Origin: Phoronis australis | Lineage: Eukaryota; Phoronida; Phoronidae | NCBI GenBank assembly: GCA_002633005.1 | Contig: NMRA01000514.1 | Location: forward strand, 1-62,000 | DNA: 62,000 bases | Direction: 5' to 3' | Part shown: positions 1-13,319 of the stretch, one piece after another | Numbering within the stretch: position 1 is the first letter of the stretch | Layout of the letters: every line of letters starts with the position of its first letter | The notes under the pieces: generated by a model | Database searches by the model: none | What the model was told of the DNA's origin: nothing | Seen by the model: only the letters and a program-made list of their open reading frames with translations | Program-made: the position numbers and the translations under genes

Positions 1-96
1 AGTATTCAGTTCAAGGGAACCGCGGGTATGTAAAAATACTTGTGGGCAATACTTTATAGCACAGGGGTTGAAGGTAAGTACACTACACGGGTTAAC

Positions 97-737
97 GTAC
101 ACTACACTTCAATGACTTGTCAGGTTAATAACAATTCCTTGGAATATACTGAGAGTTAGGTCATTTACCAAATGTATTCAGAGAGAACAAATAAAAAGTA
201 CAGCATACACGTGCATTTCTGTCTGTCATTCTTTGAACACAGGCACTTGTTAAAATATAGGGGTAGTTGCACTACATAAATGCTAATATTGCACTCAAAA
301 CAAATGTATTTGTAAGTAACACCCTTTAACCTAGCTTTTTAATTGAGGAACCTGTCTGTGACAAGTGTTGCTTACCAACCGTGTAATGTTTTTGCTTCAT
401 GTTATTTGTTCACGTCGGGGTACGTACAATACATGTCAATGACATGTCAGGTTTGTAACGAAATACTGAGAATCTATGGAGAGATAGCTGATTTACTATG
501 TCAATTCAAAGAGGAAAAATAAAAAGCACACATACATGTATCTGCCATACTTTGAAAATTAAAATAATGGGGTATTTACCTTACGCAAATGCAAAAAATT
601 CACTCAAAACAAATGTATTCGCAACAAACACCCATTCAACCTAACATTTGAAGGAAGGACACTGTCTTTGACCAATGCTGCTCACTTACCAACTGATATT
701 TTAATTTCATGGCATTTGTAAACATTGGGGTACGTAC
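97..737. repeat. Two diverged tandem copies of a ~320-bp unit
   Basis: Two neighbouring blocks (about 97-415 and 421-737) share long runs in the same order: a TGACATGTCAGGTT-like start, an AATACTGAGA segment, an AAATAAAAAG(T/C)ACA segment, an ACTCAAAACAAATGTATT segment and a GGGGTACGTACA junction. This is a two-copy tandem duplication, probably the edge of a satellite or an old local duplication. I see no coding potential in it. Confidence 0.7.
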
Positions 738-2290
738 ACTACATCACTTTTTCTGCATCACATGGTAACACAATGCTGTATGGATCATGAAACGGGTAGC
801 ATAGAATCGGTAAGAAATCAATATTGGCACTAATTTCCGACAATTTCTAATACCATAAAACATGTTTGCGTTATTTTTGAGATGGATTGTTTGATTAACC
901 ATAATTGGTGTTTTTAAGCCGAATATCCGATAAAATGACCACTGATAGTGAATGCTTACACACCCTTACACTGAAAAATAACTGTCAGATAGTCACGTAT
1001 GCCGCATCCAGCCACACGGCAACTAATATGGCCTTACCGAGACAAATGTCGAACGTTTTAGCACGAGACCGGCAAGTGCTGAATGAAACACGCTCTGGCT
1101 TACTCCTACTGCTTGCGCAAATTTCTTTAGACACAATGCACATCTAGCTCGTTAGATTGTGTGGCTTTGACAAATGAACTCTGGTGACACGCACGCGCTC
1201 CTTACTCACAAACGCAGACAAACTTCAAAACAAACGTAACGTGACAACAACATGTGTGTTCGTCCAGACATTTTTCTCGCCGTTTTGCCGATCATACATG
1301 TAGATGGCACGATGTTGCACAGATTTGTACTTAAACCTGCCGCTAATCCAGACTCCACGGTTACTTAAAAAAAATCTTAGGGACGCTACTTAGAAAACTG
1401 AATAAAGATTTCAGGTAATTAGCTTGAGTCGAAACTATTTTTATTCAAGCTTTGAAGTCGCCATATCGAAGATGGCAATTTCGAGGCAGTTAGTCGGCGA
1501 GTTTACAGACTGGGATTTCAGCACAATTTTCTGTAAAATGATTGTAATTTAGCTGCAAAGTTTAATAGCAATGCACCACAGTTTTGTTGAAAGTCTTTCA
1601 TAGATTACAGATTCGTCACAGGGCATAAATTTGATGAATCTTAGCTTCCGATTTTATCCGTTTCGGAGACCGGGTTACAACCGCCTTGGGGTATAATAAG
1701 CACCCCCCTGAACCGAACTTTTCTAAGCGCCCTGGGCGGTTATTACGGCGAATACGGTATACATGTATGTGTTTTGCTGAGCCAATCGTCTCCTCGTAGC
1801 GTTCAACGCACTCCCTGTCGCTGCCGGCTGCAGGCCTAGCGTAAAATCTGCTTTTTAGGATACAGTCCTTACCTCAAGTTCTGCAAATCAGCACAATTTC
1901 CACATTTATTATCCAATGCTGTAGTCAACACGGGGAAATGTATCTATTACCATTTACAGTCCAGACGCTGAGACACTAAAATGGACCAAGAAAACTAAGG
2001 AATTCATCGAAGCTAAAACCGTACGACACGAGTGCAGATCACAACTCGGTTGAGGAAATGTTTCAATTTCTATATTCCCGGATGGATTGTTTCTAAGTTT
2101 CCGACAAACGTTATTAAATGGTTGAGTGCTTTAACTTGTATATTTCACAAACTAAAAATTCTGATCAATTTATAATTAAATAAAACTTTACTGCTTATTC
2201 AACAATTTCACAGATTTTCTTGTCGCTTAATCAGCTTGGGTACCATACTTGACATACATATATGGTGTCAACATCCCGGATCACACGGCA
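738..2290. other. No gene recognised
   Basis: Reading frames are short and unlike any family I know. The segment from about 905 to 1147 is open on the plus strand for 80 codons but shows no domain, signal peptide or splice context that would support a gene. Confidence 0.5.
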
Positions 2291-2308
2291 ACGATGATGG
2301 CAATAAGT

Positions 2309-2310
<2 letters not shown>

Positions 2311-2355
<45 letters not shown>

Positions 2356-2367
2356 CACACACACACA
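2311..2367. repeat. CA dinucleotide microsatellite
   Basis: An almost pure run of CA repeats, interrupted once by CG. Confidence 0.95.
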
Positions 2368-2835
2368 TATTCATTTCATCTGATCAAATGAATTCGCGAT
2401 AGGATATGACGGTATCGTACGGTATGTAGGATAACCTATATTTATCTCATCCTCGTGGTTTGTTTCGCTGTAAACTAGCTTAGGTATCGTTTCACATTTA
2501 GCGTACACAAATATCATTTAAGTATTAAATCATTTTCTGTAAGCTTTACTGCGTCGTCTTCATTATAATAATGTTTTGATTCTCGGGTCATTGACCCTTT
2601 TGGTCGCCTAGTATTGGTTATTTGTAACATGTGATTTATTTGTCTCGTCGCAACACTGTGCCATCATCTATATCTTCTCGTTAACTCAGTACTTTTCATT
2701 AATTTGTCTATATAACCCTCCAGCACTCAATCCATTTATTACTATTTGTTCTCAATTTTCTCATGTCAGTGTCATGCTGTTGCATTGGCATACTGTGACC
2801 CACCTTTATAGGTCAACATCTATATATCAAAACGC

Positions 2836-3021
2836 TTATTTCGGACCCTGATGTTGACATTCGACTCCGTCGGACAAAAACAAGTCGAGGGCGGCCGCGA
2901 GGTCACCCGCCCCAGCCCGACGCCTTCGTCCCATTCGCTCCTGTGGTGAGAAAGCGCCAGTTTCTGCGGCCTTAAAACCTCGGCGTGATTTTTTCTTTGT
3001 CTTACCATGGCGTGGCTTCAA
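2836..3021 (-). other. GC-rich patch with a short basic reading frame
   Basis: A locally GC- and CpG-rich island in AT-rich surroundings. On the minus strand it carries a 61-codon ATG frame that is Lys/Arg-rich at its start (GKTKKKSRR) and becomes Ala/Asp/Leu-rich (LAAALDLFLSDG). The second codon region overlaps a possible splice donor (CATGGTAAGAC), so it could instead be a first exon of an unseen gene. No homologue recognised; it may be a CpG-island promoter with no coding role. Confidence 0.2.
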
Positions 3022-4269
3022 TCGATCCGATGAAGGTGTTTCTTTCTCGAAGCCAAATTACTATTCAGAGTAGGCCTATTCTACCGCAGTCGGCATTTCA
3101 GTTTCCGCCTCATTACGGCGTTCTCCCGTTCAGTGACTTTAGAAGACGTTGAGGGTTGTGAGTGTTTGATAAATTCCAGTTTCTTTGTCAACTGCCAAGC
3201 ACGGTATTTCGTCTGGTAAGACAACAGGCAAGCCAATTATCTACCATGCTTATTACAGTCTCGTGTGAACGGACTAAATCTCAGAGCGATCGGTACAATC
3301 GGAAACAATAGATTGTCGTAACTTCGGTTGTAGTTGTGCGATTTTGGCGATTCAAAAACTAACATGATTAGTATTTGACGCTGAATTTATAAATTCTATT
3401 GGTATATGTTCAAATATGTTATAATTTATCTTTTATTTTAACAGCACAGACCATTCAGGCCGGCTATATGATCTTCAGTATTGGAGATTAGAGCAAAATC
3501 GAACAAAAGAGAGCCAGTCCTCCAACCATAACTGTATCGTTTTTCATCACAGAATAAAATGAACACATGTATTTTTTTGGTTTAGCTGCGTTTATTTCAT
3601 GATATGAACAGTGCCAGGAACAACTGAAACAAAAGCGAAGTGTGTAATGTCAGAACTCGTCATACGGTGCGCAGTGCAATCTTGAACTGGCTCTGAAAAT
3701 GAAGGGAATATGTAGAAATTAAGTTTAACTCTCGAAAATCTTTCAAATTTGGTAAACACCTCAGAAATGGCCGTATACATTAAGCGTTATACCCCAATTG
3801 CTGTCGGGATCACAATATGTCAAAAGTGGCTATCACAAGTTGCCACATCTATAACATTTATGAAAAATTCAAAAGTTCCAGTAACGATTTCATCTTCGAT
3901 TTTTTGAAAATAAAAATGAAATGTGCGGAGTTAAAATAAAATTGAACAAATGTATTCATCACAAAATCAAATGAACAAATGCCATGTTTTTCATCAGTTA
4001 GGTTTACTACATACTATAAAGAGTTGAAAGAACAGCTCATATCAAATTAAACAAATGTAGAAACTGGTAAAATATTTTAAAATCCCTTGAAGTGCATACT
4101 ATAAAAGGAACCAGTCTTTGAATCTTAATTATATATGAAGACAGGCGTGCTTTGGCAATAGACTTCTAAAATGTGCAGCTAAATCACGTCTGCAGACTGC
4201 AAACGGCAAGAACCATGAGATTCTCGGATGATCAAACGAGACTAGATAAGCAACCCATGTAGCCGTGCC

Positions 4270-7200
4270 TTAAACTGATTCCTCATGGACACGGATACGT
4301 ACTATCGCTGGAGCAATGGACGTCTAGGAAAAGACTGATTAGAGCATACTACGATACATGCCTTATCTATTTGTCTCTTTCTCGCCAAAGCCACGTTCAT
4401 TTAGTTAATCGAGGTAATCGTGTTGGAATCCCCATCCTGCAATAACATAAATTATTCAAAACGACTCTAAACATTGAATTCAACTTAAACATGACATAGT
4501 TATTTAGGATATTAATTTTCAAATGACTGAAACATTTTAACAATTCATTAACCAACGGCGTTTTAGATTTTAAGTCACAAGCCATGATTTCTTTGCAACG
4601 CCTCCAGGAACCAAGCTTTGGCGTTTCTTTTCGTGGAAACTTTATTCAAATGGATGGAATTTATGAAACGGCAGTGTAATATATAGACACCGTCATTGAA
4701 TGGCGTCCACCTCAATCACAGCATTCCAGGTAACAATCCAGTTTTCTGTACATTTTGACAGGAGAAATGTAGAAGGAAAACTGTTCAAAATTTGACAATG
4801 TGCACAGAGGTACAAATTGAAATAATAGACGACATGATGACGTTGTTTGATGATCAATTGACGATTGTGACGGTCAAGATGACAATAATGGTGATGATGT
4901 CGATAATGGTGATGGTGTCGATGATGTCGATAATGGTCGCAGTTGTAGTGATGGGCACGACGGTGATATTGATGACTACGACGCTTTTAATGATTGCGGG
5001 TGGTGATGGTGGAAGTGGTGACTATGATGGTGATGGTGATTGTGATGGAGATGATAAAAGTTCAGTGTTTATGGCAAAGAGTACCAAAGTTTAACTCAGA
5101 AACATCAAGTCACAAGTCTTCCCTCAGTGCATTCAACAATTCAAAGCGATTTTCATGTACTATGCCAACAAATCCTACAGACAACGATCTCTCAAAAATC
5201 GATGATTTCTGCGGTTAAAAATTTGCAAATACTAGTTTCATCAAAATGTATATTATAATTTTACAACGTTCGTTACAGTAACACCATCGGTCCTGGACAA
5301 CAACAATTAATAAAATAACGACAGGAGTCTATCAACCTTGCTACAAAAATGTGTTGAGTCGCTTTGTTAAAGCCAGAGCGAAGCGGCCCTTTTGCCTTAG
5401 ACGACAATTTTTCATCACAGAATAAAGTTTTTGCTATTGCTGTGCGAAGCTTAAATATCTCCGAAAACAGAGCTCTAATCGTAATTTATGTTCTGCTGTG
5501 AGTTAGACTAAATTTTCGTGAAACTGACTGTTTGGGTTACCAAAAAGTGTCATGATGGAAAACGTCATTTGAAAACCAGTTTAGGCTTTTTGCATCATTA
5601 ATTTATCAAAAGCAATAGAACGGGGACACAATATCGTAAATTTCCACCCACCAAGAGATTTCACCTCCTGTGACGTATCTGTATCTGTGTCATCTTCTAG
5701 AACACTCTTTATGAACTCCGCAAGGAGAGGAAACTCAATCTAGAATGATTTTAAAACAAAACACTTAAAATGTAATTGTCAGCCCTTATGGAAACTCAAA
5801 TTTACCTTTACTTTGTGAGCCTGTCAAAGAGTTCATGTCTGGCACTTCCCCAGCTTAGCATCGAACGAGAAATATGATAGCGTGGAATCACGTTAAGGCA
5901 ACATTTTCGAAAATTGTTGATTCTGTTTGCAGTTTTGAGAAGCATTTTACACCGCGTACACTGTAAGCACGTATATTTGCTGGTGTTCATTCTTTTTGAG
6001 ACAGACTGGTTGCAGGTAATGTTCACTATAATTCATCGATGGCAAAAGAACAGCTGAGATCACGCAATGGGAGTTCAAAGCTGCCAGTGCTACTTACTGG
6101 TCTGTCATCTTTTTTCAATGCTGTTTTGCAGTTTTCGCACCCTTCGTGTCCGTCATCACACATTGATTGACAGGCCATGAGACTGCAAAGAACAATAATT
6201 GATCAATGGTCTATAAGACACATCTCTAATAGGGAAAAATCGAGTGTCTTCATGATTATTTTTTTCAATAAATTTTCGGAACAAATGTTTGGGTTCGAGA
6301 AAAATCTCAAAAATGCTGACCCTGTGTCTTAAATTGCATTTTTACGTTTTACAGCGTTTTTGGACTTTTTCATTAAATCAAATCGTAATTTTGGTACCAC
6401 ACCATGTAAAATTGAAACATTCCAAAACCATTCTCAAAGAGTTTTGGAGGACGGTACCTAACTCCTTGTTTAATAATTCCAATGGAAGTCGACCAACCCT
6501 TTAACATACGTGATGATACTAAGATAGCCAAATTTTCATTATCTAGATTTGTCCATAACGTTACTGAATGGAAATTGTTCTGCGTACTCTGCGGGTAGAC
6601 GACATATTGGGCGAATGGTAGTTAGGGTTGTTACATTGGCGACATTCTGTTGACGTTTAAAAGGTCCCTGAAGTACAAAAAACATGCATTTCTAACACAA
6701 TTTAGTTGATGACTAAAGTCTGTAGCAGAAATTACATCTTTGTAATTGTTTCACATTTTTGTACAAAAATTGTTTTTCCAATGTTAGTTTTCATCACTGA
6801 GGCTGTACCGTGGGTGAGGACAATGAGATAACTTAAGCTTATTATGTATATACCTCATTAGACATTGCCTCTCGGCTACAGAACTGCGCTTAATGTGTAC
6901 AAATGTAACTCGTCTGCGATCTCGGCTCATAATACAAGTTTACTACCGTGTAGTATTAACTATTAGTGGAACGATGCAGGGGCCCCGACTGCGTAGCCTT
7001 GCCTTGGTGTGCCCACGTGGGTAAAAACTGATCACATAAAATCTGACACAAAATTAAAAGCTAAACACATAATCAACAAGGGCGTGAAGTAGTGAGAAGC
7101 AGTCTTGCACAGATCTCTTCCAGAATGTGCTTTATAAATTGTTTAAAATTGTTCAACTGGTGATAAATACTGGGCAGAGATTCATCATTAAAGCTAGGGA

Positions 7201-10200
7201 ACACTCAGAAACCAAAGAGTTAGTTTTGGAGATTCTGTCATATGGTTATATTACACCTGGAATTTCTAAAGGACTGATTTGGTCAAACTGATTCTGATCC
7301 GTGACTACCTGCTTACACTGGGTCACCCCCTGATGTGTGTTTTGCGGTGGCACATCAATAGCACCAAGACCACCATGTTTTAAGTTTGAAAGGACTGTTT
7401 TCAACACTTGAATACTAAATAGACCGCGCTATAGAGATTTAAAGCTCTGAAAATGGATGCAAAACAAATGGAAGAATGTCTAAAGTGAACGGAAGAAAAA
7501 TTCATCAAGTCTTTTCAGAAAATAATTATACAAGAAATGCTGGAGATCAACACTGAATTTGCAGAGAAGTTCTCACGGAAGAGATTGTTAAACTAAAACA
7601 TTATTCACGGAGAAACAGCAATAGAACATGTAGATTGAAAGAAGAAGATTGACACAGAGAACAGCTTGGAAGTGGTTACAAGCTTTGTGGAGACATCACT
7701 GAGCATCAGGATTGAGCCATCGCTGATTGATAGAGCCCACCGCATTGTAAGACCCCACCTAGAACCAGAAGACTGTCATCCAAAATGGGAAATGATAAAA
7801 ATGAAAATCAGGGAACACACCAAATTTTTTCAAAACGAAACAGGACAACTAATAATGATAGAGAAGTGGAACTCAATTATTTGGTAAACAATTTTGTTGT
7901 CGAATTAAAAAAGGACTACTCCAATAATGAAGCCATAGAAGGCTTGGACAGAGCCAAAGTAAAATTATAATTATTATTAAACATACAAAAAGTAAAAGGA
8001 GAGGTATGATCAGAAGTGGAGCTCATTGGATAGAAAATGGAGAAGGTAACTTCAAATATTTTGGCAACTTGGAAATTCAATGGAATAAACTTTTTAGACG
8101 GAAAAAAATAAAGAATGGGATATATTCCCTGAATATGTTTATAGAAAGTATGGATGTTGTTTATTTTAAAATCTAATTATTCCTATAAAAATTTGCATAG
8201 AGAAAATCTGAGCCTATTGTACACTGATATGTTATGGTCTTGGGAGCAAATAATAGACTACGTTCATAAGAATATTGGCTTGAAATAACAAAAATATTTT
8301 GATTAATGGAAAACTGTGTTCTACATCAGCTATTACAATACTGGAATTGCTTTTGTTCAAGACTTATTAGATTTCGAAAATAAATTATTATCCTGGGAGG
8401 TTTTAAAGCAATTGGACAAAGTACAAGGCAATGAAAATTTCAGATATTCCGATTAATGAAAGAGCTAGCAGCATGCACGACATTGCACCAGATCAGATTG
8501 ATACGCGATAGACAAAATATGTACTACTTTCCAGAGAGACACCAGGTCCTGAATTAGAACACATTTTATTAAAATTATTTGCTGACCAGCAAATTAAACA
8601 GATTCATAGTATGCCTTTTAGAATGTTGCTCTAACCTAATTTGAAAGTTTTTATGTAATATCTCATTCATCAAAAAGTTTACACAAAATGTTTCTTAAAG
8701 AAAACGAAAATAGTCCAAATCGGCATATGCTCATTTTGTGGACTCGTAGAAACTTTTAATCACTTGTTTTTTGGAATGTGAGTATGTACTTTCTTTTTGG
8801 AATAACTTACAAGCTTGGATTTTAAACGTCGTTGGAAATAACCTGTTACTGGGTGAAAAGTGTGTCCTACTATTTGCATACTTTGGAGGGCATGGCTACG
8901 AAATAAATCACATATTAACGTTATCTCGGTGCTTTATATATACTTGTTTGAAGTTTTCATGTATTCCTGTACTTCAGAGATTTCACCCAATTGTATTTGA
9001 CACCATCAAGACAAGGAAAAGTATGAAATCTACAGAATTACCCTGGACTTCCTGTAAATTTTTAAACTCTTATACGTTCAGTGAAAGTGAGAGTGAATGT
9101 GTTCTTGTTTGTTTTCTTTTCTACTGTATTCCATTGTTAGTTTCAGTTTTTTGCAAATAAACTTATTAAAAATAAAAAACACACACTTCCTTGAGTAAAC
9201 AAAATTATTTACCGGTGTTGAAAAAAATGGCGTTCTGCCATTAACTCTGTTGCTGAAATTGGGGTGCGCGGCTTTCGGCGCCGTCACCTGTTGCCTTATA
9301 CAGGTTATTCACGTAGCGGACATTAAAATCCAAAGCGAGGCTCACTGCGAAGAACAAACCGGAAGTTCACACTGCGTGTGTTAAATGGCTGGTCTTTCGA
9401 GTCGAACCAAAGAAATATAGAAAAATACATCAATGCACCAACCAGTTGTCTTACGAAAGGTATAAGTTTTTTCGGAAAACTACGTTCGAAACATGAAAAG
9501 TAAATATGATCAAATTGCGGCGATTGTCAGTGTTACGGATTAGGTATATGCTGAGTGCGATGTTACACTCTTCTTGTAAATTGTTGATAAAAATGCTTTC
9601 TACACGAACCAGGTCATCAGCTCGTATTTTTGGCGAGGTGAAGATATATTTCACAGGGACGGCTTGTTGCATTTTGCTCTCGTATGCAATTCACATCTTG
9701 TTTAATTACATGATCTAGAATATTAAAATCAAGCATAGTCTAGCTCCTGGTAGTGAATTAGGGACAACCTGAGGACTAACAGTTGATCTGTCATTGATCT
9801 TCAAGAAGGATTGGTGTTGTTAAAATTCTCTTTTTATTAAAATATAAAACCAGGCTGGTATTTGAAGCTAAACACTATTTGAACATCAATTCTGTTTTCT
9901 TGTCTTTATTATTCTTCCAACTATTTCATGAGCTAGGTTTCAAATACTGATCTAGACAAGACGAATTTTAAAACTAAAACACCCAGGCTAGTTCGTTCGT
10001 TCAAAGCATAACCTGAAGAAATAAAGCATCCTGATGTATACCTTAATTTCAGCTTAATTTCAATTAACTGGACAGAGCAAGCATAATATACTTTCAGGGG
10101 CCTCGTTTTAAATGTTTATAATGAAATATTCAGTACAATAAATGACGATAGTTTTCATACAGCTAGCTCAGTGGTTGGCTAGGCCACGTGAAGAAAAAAA

Positions 10201-10953
10201 GGTTGTGAGTAAGCACAGGTTGATCCGTCGACTGGAATGAGTACTCACACGACCAATGACGTATATCTCTTTGTGTACAGCCTCAGTGACGTCACGAAAA
10301 ACAGAGCTCGTGGTGGGACTTAAGGTTAGTAATAGTTTTTTTTTGTCAAAGTTAAAGTGAAGTACTGTGCTCTATTTAAGATGATGTGAATGCCAGTAAA
10401 CAACCTTTATACTTTCAAAATTCATATCAAAATGCTGAAATATGTAGTTCATGCCTCTTTAAAAAAGGAAGACTAAAGTCACTGAGCATACCAGAAAATC
10501 AGTGGATGGTGCCGTGACTTAAAACACACACTAAATCATTTGTTTTTACCACTTCAAGAATAGATTGATCAACATGAGCTTTTTGCTCATTTTTGCTTGA
10601 GTTTAAGTATCGTGTTGCTATCATTTTTAGACAGTTAAATCGGTCCTTCAACTTTGAAAGAAATTTGTGTTGCAGAACCAGAAATGCAAACTTGAACTTA
10701 AAATTTCTTTCAATTTGCTCTGCACGTTTTGGAAGAATTAATGTCTGGAACACCGTTGGCCCGTTAAACAGGCTTTAAGGCTCTTCTTTGAACTTACAGC
10801 AATTTGTAGACTTTGCGCCTTATGATGTTCAACGTCAGCTTTGCTCTTATAGGACGTTTCGTCTTAGACAACGATGCTTCGCTTTCCATGGCGAGAGTGC
10901 AGAAAATGACGACCAAGCAGAAAATGGCGACGATCTTCCCCATTGTTGTTTAC
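4270..10953 (-). CDS. Secreted cationic four-cysteine peptide precursor, copy A (3' end uncertain)
   Basis: Paralogue of the unit B gene. The coding start at 10943 follows a splice acceptor (exon from 10953). Exon 10798-10943 gives a signal peptide (MGKIVAIFC..., Ala-23 as likely cleavage point) and a Lys/Arg-rich stretch to residue 48. Exon 6098-6182 gives residues 49-77 with four cysteines at 53, 57, 64 and 67 (C-x3-C-x6-C-x2-C). Exon 5665-5739 is in phase and gives residues 78-102, acidic at its end (LEDDTDTDTSQE). A last exon at 4270-4323, ending in TAA at the position aligned with the unit B stop, would complete 119 residues. That exon is not acidic, and the exon 4 equivalent expected near 4660-4740 looks decayed. 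The first two coding exons are well supported; the tail is a guess, and the gene may be decaying or have a reshaped pro-region. The family role is inferred, probably host defence. Confidence 0.55.
4850..5062. repeat. GAT/GGT-type imperfect microsatellite in intron 3 of copy A
   Basis: Imperfect trinucleotide and hexanucleotide runs (GATGGT, GATGAT, GTCGATAAT). A similar run lies at the matching place in unit B (about 28395-28570). The long open frames across it come from the repeat and are not genes. Confidence 0.8.
7440..9180 (+). mobile_element. Decayed L1/Tx1-like LINE fragment
   Basis: Broken plus-strand frames carry hallmarks of a non-LTR retrotransposon. From 7666 a frame has RAHRI-like text resembling ORF1 of L1-type elements. 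Near 8010-8070 there is a W-I-E-N-G-E-x-x-F-K-Y-F-x-N-L-E stretch typical of the region just before the reverse transcriptase domain. Near 8728-8800 a zinc-binding C-terminal motif (CSFCGLVETFNHLFF followed, after a frameshift, by ECEYVLSFW) is visible. It ends in an AATAAA-containing A-rich tail near 9155-9180. Many stops and frameshifts show it is dead. It sits in intron 2 of copy A and is absent from unit B, so it inserted after the duplication or was lost from B. Confidence 0.7.
10155..10245 (+). repeat. Possible tRNA-derived SINE head
   Basis: GCTAGCTCAGTGGTTGGCT resembles a Pol III A box, and GGTTGATCC about 45 bases on is a weak B box. No cloverleaf can be drawn, so this is at most a decayed SINE. 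Confidence 0.25.
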
Positions 10954-11800
10954 CTGATACGACATGATAAACAGGAAATGGGTTATGTAATAATAGATCT
11001 AAAGTAAATAGATATAAAGCAGGCAAAAAAAAAACAATTGGACATGTGGGTTCGGACCCACTGCAGCGTGTTGAAACCCTTCAGGTAGAAACGTTCCACT
11101 ACTTGTAGCTGCAATGTGCCTTTCCATCAGGTCTCTCTGTCCTCTGGTATACAACCCTGACACCTGCGGTCAGTTGCATGAAACAGTAGCGGTAGGGAAT
11201 CCAACTATGTTCCCTTAATTTGAAGTGCAATAGTAGACATTGCTTACTCACTAAAATTCAACGTATATTTTAGTGTTGTTATGAATTAATTAGTTTAAAC
11301 GTGACGTACACTGTTACAATGAATATAGAATAGCAAGAGCAGTCAGTGTTCGAAAATGAAAAGATCCACAGATGCGTTGAAATTTATGTAGTTGAGCCCC
11401 AAGTGGAATTGTTTCATTAGTTCCACCGGGAACTCCCTTGACCCAGTATCTCGCTGTCGTATGAATATAAGCTTACGCAGGGGGATTTTCCGCGCAAAGA
11501 CTTCAATTAATTCCACAAATATGGCTTAATAGTATATTTATATCTACTATTGTAAACCTTGGCGTCATCGAGAAGTTGACTAGCATTGGGTTGAACCTGC
11601 ATCCGAACTCACACTTGACTCGTTTACAGCCTCGACATTTAAACAATCACGCTGCATGATTCGAGGTGATACGAGCGCAAATTTGCAAGCTGGCTCGAAG
11701 ACAGTGACACGCAATGAGGCTATTCGACGCGGTATCGCTGCTGTACTAGTTGTGATTGAATTGCGGATGCGTCACTTTCCCGCGTGCAAATCTTCTACAG

Positions 11801-11960
11801 GTGGTTACAAATTCTCGAAAGACCTGAGGTTACTGCAGGCGTGGAGAATTGCGGTCAAAATGGTCGAGCGAATGACAAAAAGTGTGTCGATGCCGAAGCC
11901 TCACGCCCCGTGTGTGTGGTCTATGCATTTCCATTAAGAGACAATTTTATGACGTACTTG
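11801..11960 (+). pseudogene. Exon-like fragment of a METTL24-like (Methyltransf_21) protein
   Basis: A plus-strand segment between a good acceptor (TTCTACAG) and a consensus donor (GTAAGT) encodes 53 residues: WLQILERPEVT, then a cysteine pair (ENCGQNG...KKC), then CVVYAFPLRDNF. This order resembles the N-terminal part of invertebrate METTL24-like proteins, in which a conserved C-V-V-Y-S-F-G-I segment opens the methyltransferase fold. I found no flanking exon with the rest of the domain. The segment lies in sequence present in unit A and not in unit B, so it is probably a captured or decayed exon. The assignment is tentative. Confidence 0.35.
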
Positions 11961-13319
11961 GTAAGTTTTTAGCAATTAAGTTTCTATCGACATCGCTCAA
12001 TGATGCTATCCCCACCAGTTACCCCAACTGAATGACCGAGTTTCCTTATTTTATAGCGGACCCCACGCCCGGGAGTACTAGATTAGTTACCGAATTAACA
12101 TGAATGAGCTATTCAGTGAATTTGTAACATTGCATTGGAATAAATATTGACACCTAGAATGAATTTTATTTGTTGAGATCATAAACACATTTTAGGTGTC
12201 ATGAAGCATGCACATTGTTAAATCACTTTTAGCCTGTTTCACATATTTTAATTCAGATCTTAAGTAAGACTTGGGTACAAAGATTATTAGTTTCTACATA
12301 TAAACATGAAGATGAAATGTCAAGTATGCTCTGCCTTACAAAAGTATTTTTGTCTGATGTTTTCTTTTGTAATTTGCTAATATTTCTCTGTTACAGGTGA
12401 GAGAAAACGATTGAAACCAGTCGCCTTACCGTCTATTTTACCTTTCGACAAAGTGAATAGCAGTCTTTCAGCAATAACCTGAGATAATTGAACCTCTCAA
12501 TTCAGAAAGTCAGCCCTTGATATCACTGATTATGGACTCTTTCACATTGTTAATATTGCAATTGCTTTTAACAAATAATGTTGTTCCGTTGTATAAATGT
12601 GGTTGCTCAGTTCGTCATTTTGTTTTTAAATACACTGATTATTGTTTATTTTTTCTAATCTGGTGCGTAGCAAATTCTTATCCAGCTACAGTGTAGCTAC
12701 GCTTGAAAACACACTTTGCTTGCATGTGGAACTTTTGTTACAGACAAGTTAACACGAAACTTAAAACTGTTCAAAGGCCTTCTTAAGAAAGCTCTAAAAA
12801 TAGTTTCAAACAGAAACAAATCAAATGCAATCAAAGGGAATACTTCGTTTTGATCGCTGGACATTTCTATAGGTCAACTGAAAAATGACAATTCGCAAGC
12901 GTAATCGGTGATTACTTCAGCTTTATAAAGAGGCAGCGCAACTGTACTGTACGGGGTTTAAAACTGAAGAAATATTATGGTTGTGATTAATTAGGGACAA
13001 ACTTGCCTGTTGATGAAAAATTTATTCGATCATCAAAGTGTAACATTAACGGGCTTTTTACTGACAATGAAGCAATCGATGCAGTCCCTGAATGTCATTT
13101 CCACATGATGCGTACCAAGTTGAGAAGCTTTTATCATTAGTATAAAGCCTTTCTTAAGGAAAACTTACAGCCTAATTTCAACGGAATTTCGTTACTTTAG
13201 ATGTATTAGGCTAACCAGATTGTCCCAGCGCAGCCTTAGTAAAATAAGAAAACGCGAGTTCAATCACGCAAGTGTAAGCCCGTCAAAAGATAAGTGAAGC
13301 TGCCTTTTTTCGTGCCATG

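Noticed and set aside
4792-5218. Plus-strand 100- and 74-codon frames
   Set aside because: Both are readings through a GAT-type microsatellite and its flank in intron 3 of copy A; low-complexity Met/Val/Asp text with no domain.
10813-11007. Plus-strand 64-codon frame
   Set aside because: Antisense shadow of the signal-peptide exon of copy A.
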